Shown here: positions 16,764 through 28,210 of the stretch, piece by piece
Position numbering within the stretch: the first letter of the stretch is position 1
How the letters are laid out: the number at the start of each line of letters is the position of its first letter
From: Clostridia bacterium
Lineage (GTDB): Bacteria > Bacillota > Clostridia > Lachnospirales > Lachnospiraceae
Direction: 5' to 3'
Length of the DNA: 64,000 nt
Assembly: GCA_026000945.1 (NCBI GenBank)
Contig: BNZI01000002.1
Coordinates: forward strand, 1-64,000
Notes under the pieces: generated by a model
Database searches by the model: none
Told to the model about the DNA's origin: nothing
Seen by the model: the letters and a program-made list of their open reading frames with translations, nothing else
Made by a program: the position numbers and the translations under genes

Positions 16764-17627
16764 ATGAATAATCGATCAAAAAGTTTCTGGTTGTTTTTAG
16801 CACCTAGTTTGCTGGCTATGTTAGTTGTATTGTTTATTCCTCTACTTACAGGAACTTATTATTCGATGACAGATTGGAATGGAATAAAAATCAAGCAATT
16901 TTTGGGTTTAGCAAACTATATTCGGGCATTTCAGGATAAACGTTTTTTAAATAGTATTTGGTTTACTGCAAAATTTTCTGTAGCGGCAATTATTCTTGTC
17001 AATATCATTGGTTTAGGATTAGCTTTGTTGGTAACTCAAAGGGAAAGTAAGCTAAATAATATTTTTCGAACGGTATTTTTTATGCCGAATTTAATCGGAG
17101 GAATTATACTAGGATTTATTTGGCAGTTTATTTTCATGAAAGCGTTTACAGCGATTGGAGATGCTACAGGAATCGCTTTTTTTCAAGGATGGCTTTCTAC
17201 AACGAATACGGGCTTTTGGGGTTTGGTCATTCTTTTTATTTGGCAGATGAGCGGATATATTATGATTATTTATATTTCTTTTATTAACAATATTCCGGGT
17301 GAAATGATTGAAGCAGCAAAGATTGATGGAGCGACGCCTTGGCAAGCCTTTTGGAGAATTAAATTTCCTATGCTGGCACCGGCCTTTACGGTCAGTTTAT
17401 TTTTGACCTTATCCAGTGCATTTAAAATTTACGACCAAAATTTGGCTTTGACATCCGGCGGACCTTTTGACTCTACACAAATGGTAGCGATGAATATTGT
17501 CAATGAAGCTTTTGCTGTCCGTAATATGGGATATGCACAGGCTAAAGCAGTGATTTTTTTGATGATCATTACGATTATTTCCATTGTGCAAATCAATATC
17601 ACCAGAAAGCGGGAGGTTGATTTATGA
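16764..17627 (+). CDS. Sugar ABC transporter permease (MalF/UgpA type)
   Basis: 287 residues, six hydrophobic segments, preceded by GAGGAGG 8 bp before the ATG. The EAA loop is visible as EMIEAAKIDGATPWQAFWRIKFPML (~residues 180-204), the contact site for the ATPase. No ATPase gene lies in this locus, so a shared MsmK-type ATPase elsewhere is implied. The stop overlaps the next start by 4 bp (ATGA). Confidence 0.88.
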   Translation: MNNRSKSFWLFLAPSLLAMLVVLFIPLLTGTYYSMTDWNGIKIKQFLGLANYIRAFQDKRFLNSIWFTAKFSVAAIILVNIIGLGLALLVTQRESKLNNIFRTVFFMPNLIGGIILGFIWQFIFMKAFTAIGDATGIAFFQGWLSTTNTGFWGLVILFIWQMSGYIMIIYISFINNIPGEMIEAAKIDGATPWQAFWRIKFPMLAPAFTVSLFLTLSSAFKIYDQNLALTSGGPFDSTQMVAMNIVNEAFAVRNMGYAQAKAVIFLMIITIISIVQINITRKREVDL

Positions 17628-18448
17628 GTAATCCAAAGAAGAAAAAAATTTCATGGGGGAAAATTGCCGGAATATTTCCAGTTTTTTTATGGCTGTATCC
17701 TTTTTATTTAATTGTGGTCAATTCCTTTAAAACAAAAGCAGAAATTTTTACAAATACACTTAATTTGCCTAAGCAATTCACCTTAGAAAATTATCCGCTG
17801 GCCTTTGAGCGCTTAGATTTTTTAAAGAGTGCGCTCAATTCTGTTTTGATTACCGGGATTTCTTTAGTTGTGCTGGTCATTTGCACATCCATGGCGGCTT
17901 ATGCTCTTTCTCGAAATAAAAGCAAATTGAGTAATGCTCTTTATTTTGTATTTGCCATTGGTTTATTGATTCCCTTTCAGGCGATTATGATTCCGCTGGT
18001 TTCGTCTTTTGGAAAAGCAAACATGCTCAATCGCCCTGGTTTGATTATCATGTATTTAGGATTGGCAAGCAGTATGGCGATTTTCTTATATTTTGGTGCT
18101 TTGCGTGGCATATCCCAGTCTTTGGATGAGGCGGCGACGATTGACGGTGCTTCTCGGTTGCAGATTTATTGGCATATTATTCTGCCTTTGCTGAAACCAA
18201 CTACAGTAACCGTAATTGTTTTAAATTCCATTTGGTTTTGGAATGATTATCTATTGCCGTCACTAGTCATCAATAAAGATGGGATGTATACGATTCCGCT
18301 AAAGATGTTTTACTTTTTCGGTCAGTATTCTAAACAGTGGCATTTGGCTTTGGCAGCTTTGTTTATTGCGATTATTCCCATTATTATTCTGTATCTATTT
18401 TTACAAAAATATATTATTAAAGGTATTTCGGATGGTGCGGTGAAATAG
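17624..18448 (+). CDS. Sugar ABC transporter permease (MalG/UgpE type)
   Basis: 274 residues with six predicted membrane segments. The EAA motif is SLDEAATIDGASRLQIYWHI (~residues 166-185). It is coupled to the preceding permease through ATGA and sits 9 bp before the GH31 gene, so importer and enzyme are in one operon. Confidence 0.88.
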   Translation: MSNPKKKKISWGKIAGIFPVFLWLYPFYLIVVNSFKTKAEIFTNTLNLPKQFTLENYPLAFERLDFLKSALNSVLITGISLVVLVICTSMAAYALSRNKSKLSNALYFVFAIGLLIPFQAIMIPLVSSFGKANMLNRPGLIIMYLGLASSMAIFLYFGALRGISQSLDEAATIDGASRLQIYWHIILPLLKPTTVTVIVLNSIWFWNDYLLPSLVINKDGMYTIPLKMFYFFGQYSKQWHLALAALFIAIIPIIILYLFLQKYIIKGISDGAVK

Positions 18449-18457
18449 GAGATTGAT

Positions 18458-20740
18458 ATGAAATTTACGAATGGATATTGGATGAGTAAAGAGGGGTATA
18501 CGCTTAGGTGCCCAAAAGAAATTTTTTCTTGCAAGGAAAATCAAGACAATTTAGTTTTATATGCTCCGTACCAAGAAATACGGCAGCGTGGAGATACGTT
18601 AAACATGGGGATGAGTACAATTACTTTGTCAAGTCCGCAAAAAGACATAATTTCGGTAAAGATTGTCCACCATGAGAAAAACAATCCGGGACCAAATTTT
18701 CAGTTAAAAACAAATGAACAGGATGTAAGTATCACAAAGGATGCAGAACAAGCGGTTTTTCGTTCAAGTTCACTTTGCGTAAAAGCAAGTTTAAAGGACA
18801 AATTTACACTTTCTTTTTTTGGAGATGAAAAATTGTTGACAGAATCCAAATGTGGCTCACAAGCAGAGATTTCTCATATCAGCGGTTCTCATTACATGAG
18901 AGAACAGCTGACATTGGGTATAGATGAGCTGATTTATGGTTTGGGGGAACGCTTTACTCCCTTCATTAAAAATGGTCAGGTTGTGGATAGTTGGAATGAG
19001 GACGGTGGAACGGGTAGTGAGCAGGCATACAAGAATATTCCCTTTTATTTAAGCAGCAACGGTTATGGTGTTTTTGTTAATCATCCGGAAAAGGTTTCGT
19101 TTGAAATTGCGTCTGAAAATGTTTCACGTGTACAATTCAGTGTAGAGGGTGAAACACTGGAATATATTATGATTTATGGTCCGTCACCTAAAGAAATTTT
19201 AGAAAAATATACGAATTTAACGGGTAAGCCATCTTTACCTCCATCCTGGTCTTTTGGATTGTGGTTGTCGACTTCATTTACAACGGACTACAAAGAAGAA
19301 ACGGTAATGAAATTTATTGATGGTATGCTTGAGAGAAAAATTCCCTTAGAAGTATTCCATTTTGATTGTTTTTGGATGAAAGCTTTTGAATGGTGCAATT
19401 TTCAATGGGATGAAGAAGCATTTCCTGATCCAAAAGGAATGATTCAGCGCATTCATGAAAAAGGGATTAAAGTTTGTGTTTGGATTAATCCATATATTGC
19501 TCAAAAGTCACCTTTATTTTTAGAGGGAAAAGAAAAAGGATATTTTCTGAAACAAACAGATGGAGAAGTTTGGCAGTGGGATATGTGGCAGGCAGGTCAA
19601 GGAATTGTAGATTTCACTAATCCTGAAGCGGTTAAGTGGTATCAAGCTTCTTTATCAGAATTATTAGACATGGGTGTGGATTGCTTTAAGACAGATTTTG
19701 GTGAGAGGATACCTGTGGATGCCGTTTATTTTGACGGCTCTGATCCCAAAAAAGCGCATAATTATTATAGTTATTTATATAATGAAGCAGTATTTTCTTT
19801 ACTGGAAGAAAAAAAAGGAAAGAACGAGGCTGTTGTGTTTGCCCGTTCAGGAACAGTGGGTTCGCAGAAATTTCCTGTTCATTGGGGAGGAGATAATCTT
19901 TCCGAATATGTCTCCATGGCAGAAACACTAAGGGGAGGCTTGTCCTTTTTATTATCTGGTTTTGGTTTTTGGAGTCATGATATTGGCGGTTTTGAAGAGA
20001 ATGCTTCTGCAGATCTTTATAAACGTTGGACACAGTTTGGTTTATTGTCCACACATAGCCGTTATCATGGAAATATTGAGTACCGTGTGCCGTGGTTGTT
20101 TGATGAAGAAGCGGTTGAGGTAAGCAGAAAATTTACACAGTTAAAGCTGCGCCTTATGCCATATTTATATGCTCAAGCAGTCTATACTGCACAAAGTGGA
20201 ATCCCGATGATGCGTCCGTTATTTATGGAATATAGTCAAGATAAAAATACTTATTTTATTGACAAACAGTATTTTTTGGGAGATTCTATTTTAGTATCAC
20301 CTATTTTTACAGAAACAGGAGATGTGGATTATTATCTTCCTGAAGGAAAATGGACACAGCTATTGACGAATGAATTCCGTCAGGTGGAAAAAAATGGTGA
20401 ATGGATCAAGGAAAATCATGATTATCTGCATTTACCCGTTTGGGTAAAAGAAAATACCATTTTACTGATGAGCAACGGAGAACCAGTAAGCGCAAGTTAT
20501 GATTATACAAATTCAGTGTGCATTCATTGCTATCAATTATCCGATGGCGTGTACCGGCAAGAGTTAGTGAATAATCAAGGAGAGGAGGCAGGTGTATTTG
20601 CTATCAAGCGTAAAGGTAATATATTACACCTTCACGCAGAGGGATTAAGCGGAGAATGTGTCTTGATTTTACATGAAAAAGAGGAATGCCAAGAAATTAA
20701 GATAGTAGAAGCAGAAATGACGGTAGAAATGACAAAATAA
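18458..20740 (+). CDS. yicI: GH31 alpha-xylosidase (YicI-like)
   Basis: 760 residues, cytoplasmic (no signal). It closely follows the YicI pattern: WINPYIAQKSPLF, GEVWQWDMWQAGQG, then the nucleophile Asp413 in CFKTDFGERIP and the acid/base Asp479 in WGGDNLSEY, followed by HDIGGFE. The FGERIP form and the WQWDMWQ loop are typical of alpha-xylosidases rather than alpha-glucosidases. The predicted reaction is release of alpha-linked xylose from isoprimeverose-type oligosaccharides, fitting import of xyloglucan fragments. It is the last gene of the first transporter operon, with GGAG 7 bp upstream. Confidence 0.85.
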   Translation: MKFTNGYWMSKEGYTLRCPKEIFSCKENQDNLVLYAPYQEIRQRGDTLNMGMSTITLSSPQKDIISVKIVHHEKNNPGPNFQLKTNEQDVSITKDAEQAVFRSSSLCVKASLKDKFTLSFFGDEKLLTESKCGSQAEISHISGSHYMREQLTLGIDELIYGLGERFTPFIKNGQVVDSWNEDGGTGSEQAYKNIPFYLSSNGYGVFVNHPEKVSFEIASENVSRVQFSVEGETLEYIMIYGPSPKEILEKYTNLTGKPSLPPSWSFGLWLSTSFTTDYKEETVMKFIDGMLERKIPLEVFHFDCFWMKAFEWCNFQWDEEAFPDPKGMIQRIHEKGIKVCVWINPYIAQKSPLFLEGKEKGYFLKQTDGEVWQWDMWQAGQGIVDFTNPEAVKWYQASLSELLDMGVDCFKTDFGERIPVDAVYFDGSDPKKAHNYYSYLYNEAVFSLLEEKKGKNEAVVFARSGTVGSQKFPVHWGGDNLSEYVSMAETLRGGLSFLLSGFGFWSHDIGGFEENASADLYKRWTQFGLLSTHSRYHGNIEYRVPWLFDEEAVEVSRKFTQLKLRLMPYLYAQAVYTAQSGIPMMRPLFMEYSQDKNTYFIDKQYFLGDSILVSPIFTETGDVDYYLPEGKWTQLLTNEFRQVEKNGEWIKENHDYLHLPVWVKENTILLMSNGEPVSASYDYTNSVCIHCYQLSDGVYRQELVNNQGEEAGVFAIKRKGNILHLHAEGLSGECVLILHEKEECQEIKIVEAEMTVEMTK

Positions 20741-20865
20741 AGATAAGGGAAAAGGTGATACAGGACGATAGGAGGTATTTCAGGGAATATCGACTTTATC
20801 TTTTTACTGAGCGCTGTTGTTGAAGCTGTTCTAGCAGATAGAATAGTATAGTAATTGATAGGGGG

Positions 20866-20940
20866 CGTTAACACTACCTGAATTACTCAGATTTTGAGGA
20901 TATTTTCATTGCATAGGGTAATTTTTTTAGACAACTATGC
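20866..20940. repeat. Dispersed intergenic repeat copy
   Basis: Contains GTTAACACTACC (reverse complement of the GGTAGTGTNAAC motif seen near 14964 and 24770) and CTCAGATTTTGAG followed by ~40 bp similar to 14847-14905. Function unknown. Confidence 0.5.
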
Positions 20941-20981
20941 ACAAGCTAATTTGTTTTTTTTAGATGGTTTAGATGATTTAA

Positions 20982-22430
<1,449 letters not shown>

Positions 22431-22607
22431 TTTAGGGCGTAATTCATACTACTGAGTATCTATCTTTTGTTAGATTTGTGCTGGTCTGCGTTTAGAGTCT
22501 GTTTTTGTCTCTCACTTATAGGAGAATATTGGTCCATTTTCCCTCCTATGATTTCGAATATCCAGAAGCAATCCGAATAAAGGGAAAGGATAAAGCTTAC
22601 TTCTGAA

Positions 22608-22645
22608 AAAGAAATAGTACAGCAGAAATGCTGTACTATTTCTTT
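22608..22645 (+). terminator. Intrinsic terminator after the GH1 gene
   Basis: A perfect 17-bp stem (22608-22624 with 22629-22645, core GAAATAGTACAGCA, GAAA loop) ending in T runs. The remainder of the 22431-22781 interval shows nothing further except AT-rich DNA before the next start. Confidence 0.85.
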
Positions 22646-22781
22646 TTGTACAAACATATGCTGTATTATTCATAAAAATAGTGATATCTAATAAAAAAAT
22701 TTTTAAAAAATTAGAAATTAGTTGTAATATTAGATAATTTTATGATAAGATAGTACGAAAAGATGGATGAGGAGGTATTTT

Positions 22782-24725
22782 GTGAATAAACCATTTAATG
22801 ATTATGCTGCATGGTTGCAAGTGAAAACGGGAGAATCTCCTGCGCAGTTTCGCATAGTGAATGAAACGGGTAAGCAAGTACAAGCAGTGAAAGAGTGTAA
22901 GCTTCTTTTAGAACAATTTTATGGAAAAGAGTGTTTAAATGAAAAGGCTTTTTGTACACTTTATCTAAAAGAGGAATCAAATTTAGAAAAAGAGGCATAT
23001 CGTATAGAGAAAAAGGAAGACGATTATCATATTGCTGGAGGTAGTGAACAAGGTTTACTCTATGGGGTTTATGCTTTTTTACTCTATTTGCGAGTAAATG
23101 GTAGCTTACCTGCCTATACCATACAAAGCGAACCAGCAGTTTCTTATCGAGTGATTAACCATTGGGACAATATGGATGGTAGTATTGAAAGAGGATATGC
23201 AGGTTCTTCTTTTTTCTTTTCTGAGGAAGATTTGTCTTATGATCCGATTCGGATTGAAGATTATGCTAGATTACTGGCATCAGTAGGGATCAATATACTA
23301 TCTTTTAACAATGTCAATGTGAAACCAGCAGCGATGAATCTATTGACCGAAAAACAATTACCGAAAGTAGCAAAATTAGCAGAATTATTTAGACCTTTTG
23401 GGATACGTTTGCTCATTTCTGTACATTTTGACAGTCCGGTACTTTTAGGAGGTTTATCTACGGCAGATCCTCTAGATGAAAAGGTAAAGGCTTGGTGGGA
23501 AGAAACAACGGATTTAGTATACCAGTACATACCTGACTTGGCAGGATTTTTGATTAAAGCAGATTCTGAATTTCAAAATGGTCCAAAAAGCTTGGGAAGA
23601 ACACAAGCAGATGGAGCAAATGTTTTGGCTTCCGCTTTAAAAAAGCATGATGGAGTATTGTTTTGGCGTTGTTTCGTTTATAATTGCCAGCAGGATTGGA
23701 GAGACAGTAAAACCGACAGACCAAAAGCGGCTTATGAAGAATTTTATCCCTTAGATGGAAAGTTTGCAGACAATGTTTATTTGCAAATCAAGTATGGACC
23801 TACAGATTTTCAAGTAAGGGAGCCAAATTCACCTTTACTTGGTGCTATGTCTGATACAAAACAGGCTTTAGAGTTTCAATTGGCACAAGAATATACAGGA
23901 CATCAAATTGATTTATATCATTGGGCAGTACAATGGAAAGAAATCCTAAATGAGCCAAGGGACAAACAGAATAAATTAAAAGACTGTATAGGAAAGCAAA
24001 TTCAAAGTATTTGTGCGGTTTCCAATACCGGAAAAGACAAAAACTGGACGGGGCATTTATTAGCACAACTCAATCTCTTTGCTTTTGGAAAAGTAGCTTG
24101 GAATCCAGATTTTTCTTTAGAGGAAATCACGAAAGAGTGGATTGCTTTGACCTTTGGCACAGATTCAGAAGTATTAGAAAAAGTAGGAAAAATTCTTTTA
24201 GATTCCAGAAAAGTCTATGAACATTATAACGCTCCTTTAGGCATTGGTTGGATGGTTAATCCTGATATACATTATGGTCCAAATGTCAACGGCTATGAAT
24301 TTAGTCATTGGGGAACTTATCACCGGGCATCTTGTTTTGCTATTGGGATAGATCGTACGAAAACGGGTACAGGATTTACCTTGCAATATGATTCTTTTGT
24401 ACAAGAATTATATGAGAATAAAGAAACTTGCCCTGAACATTTTCTTTTATTTTTTCATCGTTTACCTTATACGTATCAGTTAAAAAGCGGAAAAACCTTG
24501 ATTCAACACATTTATGATACGCATTTCCAAGGAGTGGAAGAAGTAGAAGAATTTTTATCTTTATGGGACAGTTTAAAGGAAAAATTACCTGAGCAAGCGT
24601 ATGAATCTGTTCGGGAACGCTTGGAAAGACAGCACAAAAATGCACTTGAGTGGAGAGATCAAATCAATACTTACTTTTATCGGATGAGCGGTATTCCAGA
24701 TGAGAAGAAACGACTGATTTATTGA
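22782..24725 (+). CDS. aguA: GH67 alpha-glucuronidase
   Basis: About 647 residues from the GTG at 22782. That start has GGAGG at the right distance (6 nt); an in-frame ATG at 22767 lies before the ribosome-binding site and is rejected. GH67 hallmarks are INHWDNMDGSIERGYAG, VGINILSFNNVNV, FLIKADSEFQNGP and VYLQIKYGPTDFQVREP, with a C-terminal helical domain. The enzyme is cytoplasmic and removes 4-O-methyl-glucuronic acid from the non-reducing end of aldouronic acids imported from glucuronoxylan. It opens the second half of the locus, followed by an LplBCA-type importer and a GH3 enzyme. Confidence 0.92.
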   Translation: MNKPFNDYAAWLQVKTGESPAQFRIVNETGKQVQAVKECKLLLEQFYGKECLNEKAFCTLYLKEESNLEKEAYRIEKKEDDYHIAGGSEQGLLYGVYAFLLYLRVNGSLPAYTIQSEPAVSYRVINHWDNMDGSIERGYAGSSFFFSEEDLSYDPIRIEDYARLLASVGINILSFNNVNVKPAAMNLLTEKQLPKVAKLAELFRPFGIRLLISVHFDSPVLLGGLSTADPLDEKVKAWWEETTDLVYQYIPDLAGFLIKADSEFQNGPKSLGRTQADGANVLASALKKHDGVLFWRCFVYNCQQDWRDSKTDRPKAAYEEFYPLDGKFADNVYLQIKYGPTDFQVREPNSPLLGAMSDTKQALEFQLAQEYTGHQIDLYHWAVQWKEILNEPRDKQNKLKDCIGKQIQSICAVSNTGKDKNWTGHLLAQLNLFAFGKVAWNPDFSLEEITKEWIALTFGTDSEVLEKVGKILLDSRKVYEHYNAPLGIGWMVNPDIHYGPNVNGYEFSHWGTYHRASCFAIGIDRTKTGTGFTLQYDSFVQELYENKETCPEHFLLFFHRLPYTYQLKSGKTLIQHIYDTHFQGVEEVEEFLSLWDSLKEKLPEQAYESVRERLERQHKNALEWRDQINTYFYRMSGIPDEKKRLIY

Positions 24726-24817
24726 TTAACAGACCAGCAAAGACCTACCAAAAGATAGATGCCCTTTGGTAGTGTAAACACGCTCAACAGATGATTGAAA
24801 TTCTGAAAGGAGGAAGC

Positions 24818-25714
24818 ATGAAGAAAAAACTTTCACGAAATTTGGGTTTGTATATCATGTTAATTTTGCCCATACTTTTTTTTATTGTTTTTCGATATGT
24901 TCCGATGAGCAATATTGTTGTAGCATTTAAAGATTACAATTTGATTCTTGGAACGTGGAAATCCCCTTGGGCAGGGTTTAAATATTTTAAGCAAGCTTTT
25001 GGCGATAATAGTTTTTGGAATGCTTTAAAAAATACCTTTGTTTTAAATGGTTTAGATTTAGTAATTGGTTTTCCTGTTCCAATTATTCTAGCTATTTTAC
25101 TGAATGAGTTAGTTTCTGTTCGGTATAAACGAATTGTACAGACGGTACTGTATATGCCTCATTTTTTGTCTTGGATCATCATCAGCGGAATTGCTTTTCA
25201 GATTTTTGCTCCAAGTACAGGTTTACTCAACCAATTCATTACCTCTTTTGGTGGAAAACCTATTCCTTTTTTGACTGATGCAGCACATTGGGTAGGGACT
25301 TATGTTGGTTTAGGCTTGTGGCAGAGTATGGGATGGAATACCATTATTTATTTAGCGGCAATTACTTCCATTGATCCGACTTTGTATGAAGCGGCGGAAA
25401 TTGACGGGGCAGGACGTTTTGCAAAAATGCGTAATATTACTTTACCAAGTATTAGTCCAACGATTATTACCATGTTGATTATGAATTTAGGCAGGATTTT
25501 AAGTACTGAGTTTGATCGTCCATGGTCTTTGCGCAATACTAGGCTACAAGATGTAGCGGATGTACTTTCTACTTATGTATATCGCTTGGGTATACGAGAT
25601 AATCGTATTGCTTTGGCAACGGCAGTAGGTTTATTTCAATCTGTAGTTTGTGTGATTTTTTTGGTAATAGCAAATCAAGTGGCAAAAAAATTTGGCGAAG
25701 ATGGAATATGGTGA
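24818..25714 (+). CDS. Oligosaccharide ABC permease (LplB/YtmP type)
   Basis: About 298 residues from the ATG at 24818, which has AAAGGAGG just upstream. The earlier ATG at 24791 precedes that site. Six membrane segments. The EAA loop is TLYEAAEIDGAGRFAKMRNI. The family commonly carries aldouronic acids or pectin and xylan oligomers together with an LplA-type binding protein, which fits the alpha-glucuronidase just upstream. Confidence 0.88.
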   Translation: MKKKLSRNLGLYIMLILPILFFIVFRYVPMSNIVVAFKDYNLILGTWKSPWAGFKYFKQAFGDNSFWNALKNTFVLNGLDLVIGFPVPIILAILLNELVSVRYKRIVQTVLYMPHFLSWIIISGIAFQIFAPSTGLLNQFITSFGGKPIPFLTDAAHWVGTYVGLGLWQSMGWNTIIYLAAITSIDPTLYEAAEIDGAGRFAKMRNITLPSISPTIITMLIMNLGRILSTEFDRPWSLRNTRLQDVADVLSTYVYRLGIRDNRIALATAVGLFQSVVCVIFLVIANQVAKKFGEDGIW

Positions 25715-25726
25715 GGGGGTAAGCAA

Positions 25727-26587
25727 ATGAAAAAGAAAAAAATAGGAGATTGGATTATCATCATTTTCTTCTTTTTATTGATGTTAGTTTGTCTGCTACC
25801 CATTTGGAATATTGCCGTCGTTTCGCTCAGTTCCACACAAGCGATTATTAACCGTGAGGTGTCTTTTATTCCCATTGGACTTAATTTGGACGCTTATCGT
25901 TATATTTGGGCGGATAAGTCTTTTGTTCAGTCATTGGGATTTACTGCTGTATTGACGGTTTTTTGTACAGTACTTTCTTTAGTGATGACTATTTTATGTG
26001 CTTACCCTTTAGCTCAACGGCATTTAGAAGGTAAGAAAGGGATCAATATTTTTATTGTCTTGACCATGTACTTTTCTGCCGGAGCGATTCCCAATTATTT
26101 GTTGATGCAAAGTTTAAATTTGCTGGATACTGTATGGGTATTGATTGTTCCCAACTGCTTAAGTGTGTTTAATATGATTATTTTGAAGTCGTTCTTTTCT
26201 GGTATACCCGAGAGCTTAAAAGAGTCAGCAAAACTAGATGGAGCGGGAGATTTTACAATTTTAAGACATATTTATCTGCCTTTATCTAAGTCTATTTTAG
26301 CGACCTTGGCTTTATTTTATGCTGTAGGGCGTTGGAACGGTTTTACCGATATTGCGATGTATATTACAAAGCCCAGTTATTACACCATTCAATACAAATT
26401 GTATCAGATTTTGAATAGTTTAACTTCTGTAGATTCTCATGTAGAGGGAATGGCAACAACCGCTGTAACCGGAGAAAGTATGAAAGCGGCAACTGTAATG
26501 TTTGCAACAATCCCCATTTTAATTGTATATCCTTGGATACAAAAGTATTTTACGGCAGGGGTTACCGTAGGGGCAGTAAAAGAATAA
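25727..26587 (+). CDS. Oligosaccharide ABC permease (LplC/YtcP type)
   Basis: 286 residues, GAGGGGG 8 bp upstream, spaced 12 bp from the preceding permease. Membrane segments begin WIIIIFFFLLMLVCLLP, and the EAA loop is PESLKESAKLDGAGDFTILRHI. It ends with the family-typical KYFTAGVTVGAVKE. It pairs with the previous permease; no ATPase gene is nearby. Confidence 0.88.
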   Translation: MKKKKIGDWIIIIFFFLLMLVCLLPIWNIAVVSLSSTQAIINREVSFIPIGLNLDAYRYIWADKSFVQSLGFTAVLTVFCTVLSLVMTILCAYPLAQRHLEGKKGINIFIVLTMYFSAGAIPNYLLMQSLNLLDTVWVLIVPNCLSVFNMIILKSFFSGIPESLKESAKLDGAGDFTILRHIYLPLSKSILATLALFYAVGRWNGFTDIAMYITKPSYYTIQYKLYQILNSLTSVDSHVEGMATTAVTGESMKAATVMFATIPILIVYPWIQKYFTAGVTVGAVKE

Positions 26588-26601
26588 TAAAGGAGTTCAA
26601 G

Positions 26602-28164
26602 ATGAAAAAAAGAACAAAAAAATGGTTGGCATTAACAATGACAGGTACTATGTTGTTGACTATGTTTAGTGGATGCAGTTCCAGTACGCAGGCAGGAGCC
26701 GATACTACAGGAAAAAATAGCATTACTGTAGAAGTATTTGATCGAGGTACGCCGGGGGGGAGTGATCCGACGAACAATTTTTATACCAAATGGATTCAGG
26801 AAAAATGTTTGGCGGATATCGGTTTAGAGGTTAATTTTGTCAGTGTACCCCGTACAGAGGAAATCCCTAGACTAAATAACTTGATGGCAGCTGGAAAAGC
26901 ACCCGATATTGCCTTTACTTACAGTATTCCCACTTTTTTCAATTTTTATAAAAATGGAGCTTTAGCTGACTTGACTCCTTACTTAGAAAATGCTCCTGAT
27001 TTAGTAGATTTTTTAGGAAAAGATGTACTAGATAGAGGAGAAGTTGAGGGGAAACAAATGGCCATTCCCGCCAAACGAGTGTTAAAAGGAAAGTTTTCTA
27101 CGTATATTCGCAAGGATTGGTTAGATGCCTTAAATTTGTCTCTTCCCACTACTACACAGGAGTACTATGAGGCTTTAGTTGCGATTAAGGAACAGAATCC
27201 CGCCGGCGTGTCCAATGTGATTCCTTTGACTTTGACTAGTGATGTGGCTTGGCGTGCAGGTCCACTTTTGCAGTCTTTTGTGAAGGCAGATATTACAGAA
27301 GAAGAATTATATGTAAATGGGGTAAATGAGTCTTACATGTTAATGCCTGGTTATAAAGAAGGTGTGCGTTTCCTTAATAAAATGTACAACGAAGGTTTAA
27401 TTGATCCAGAATTTTCTCTTTATAATGATGATAATAAAAGTGATGATTCAGTAGCTAGAGGTCAAACCGCTTCTTTGATGCACAATTGGGATTGGCCTTA
27501 TCGTAGTGCACCGGGTATCTACAATAATTTAGTGCAAAATGTTTCTGAAGCAGAATTAGTTCCCATTGACCCCTTTGATGATTCAAATGGAACACATCGT
27601 AAGAGTGCTTACGATCCATCCGGTATTCGTATCATTGTACCTTCTACTTCCAAAAACCCGGAAGGGGCGGTGCAGTATTTAAATTGGCTGGCAAAATATG
27701 AAAACCGCTACTTCCTACAGACCGGTGTAGAAGGGGAAACTTTTGAAATGGTTGACGGTCTTCCTGTATTAAAAGAAGGAGTTACTGGCGATAAAGCGAT
27801 GAATTCCTTGAACAACATTGATTATGTGACTATTTTAAATGGTTTTGATTTAGGGGATGAAGATAAAAATATCCAATATGCAGTAAATGCTTATCCAAAT
27901 GCTTCAGAATTAGCAGAAGAAGCTTATCATATTTCGATGAATGATGCTTTTTATTTCCCTGGAATTAACACACCGATTGAAAGTGAAGCTCCTGTAGGAT
28001 CTACATTAAAAGAAAAAGAAAAAGCTTTACTAGCCAATGCAATTATGGCAGCAGTAAAGGATTTTGATAAAGTTTGGGATGACGGTTTGCAGGATTGGCT
28101 GAATTCCGGAGCAGAAGAAGCCAGAAAAGAACGTCAACAAATTTGGGATAGTTTAAATAAATGA
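26602..28164 (+). CDS. Oligosaccharide-binding lipoprotein (LplA type)
   Basis: About 520 residues from the ATG at 26602 (AAGGAG 8 bp upstream). An in-frame start at 26533 lies inside the permease gene and is rejected. The lipoprotein signal has the lipobox FSGC. The body is an LplA/family 1-like binding protein (VEVFDRGTPGGSDPTNNF, WDWPYRSAPGIY), longer than MalE-type proteins as usual for this group. Likely ligand: aldouronic acids or xylo-oligosaccharides, inferred from neighbours. The gene order permease-permease-binding protein is standard. Confidence 0.87.
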   Translation: MKKRTKKWLALTMTGTMLLTMFSGCSSSTQAGADTTGKNSITVEVFDRGTPGGSDPTNNFYTKWIQEKCLADIGLEVNFVSVPRTEEIPRLNNLMAAGKAPDIAFTYSIPTFFNFYKNGALADLTPYLENAPDLVDFLGKDVLDRGEVEGKQMAIPAKRVLKGKFSTYIRKDWLDALNLSLPTTTQEYYEALVAIKEQNPAGVSNVIPLTLTSDVAWRAGPLLQSFVKADITEEELYVNGVNESYMLMPGYKEGVRFLNKMYNEGLIDPEFSLYNDDNKSDDSVARGQTASLMHNWDWPYRSAPGIYNNLVQNVSEAELVPIDPFDDSNGTHRKSAYDPSGIRIIVPSTSKNPEGAVQYLNWLAKYENRYFLQTGVEGETFEMVDGLPVLKEGVTGDKAMNSLNNIDYVTILNGFDLGDEDKNIQYAVNAYPNASELAEEAYHISMNDAFYFPGINTPIESEAPVGSTLKEKEKALLANAIMAAVKDFDKVWDDGLQDWLNSGAEEARKERQQIWDSLNK

Positions 28165-28210
28165 TCAAGGAATTTGCTTTAGTGTGAGAAATAGCGGAAA
28201 GGAATGAATC

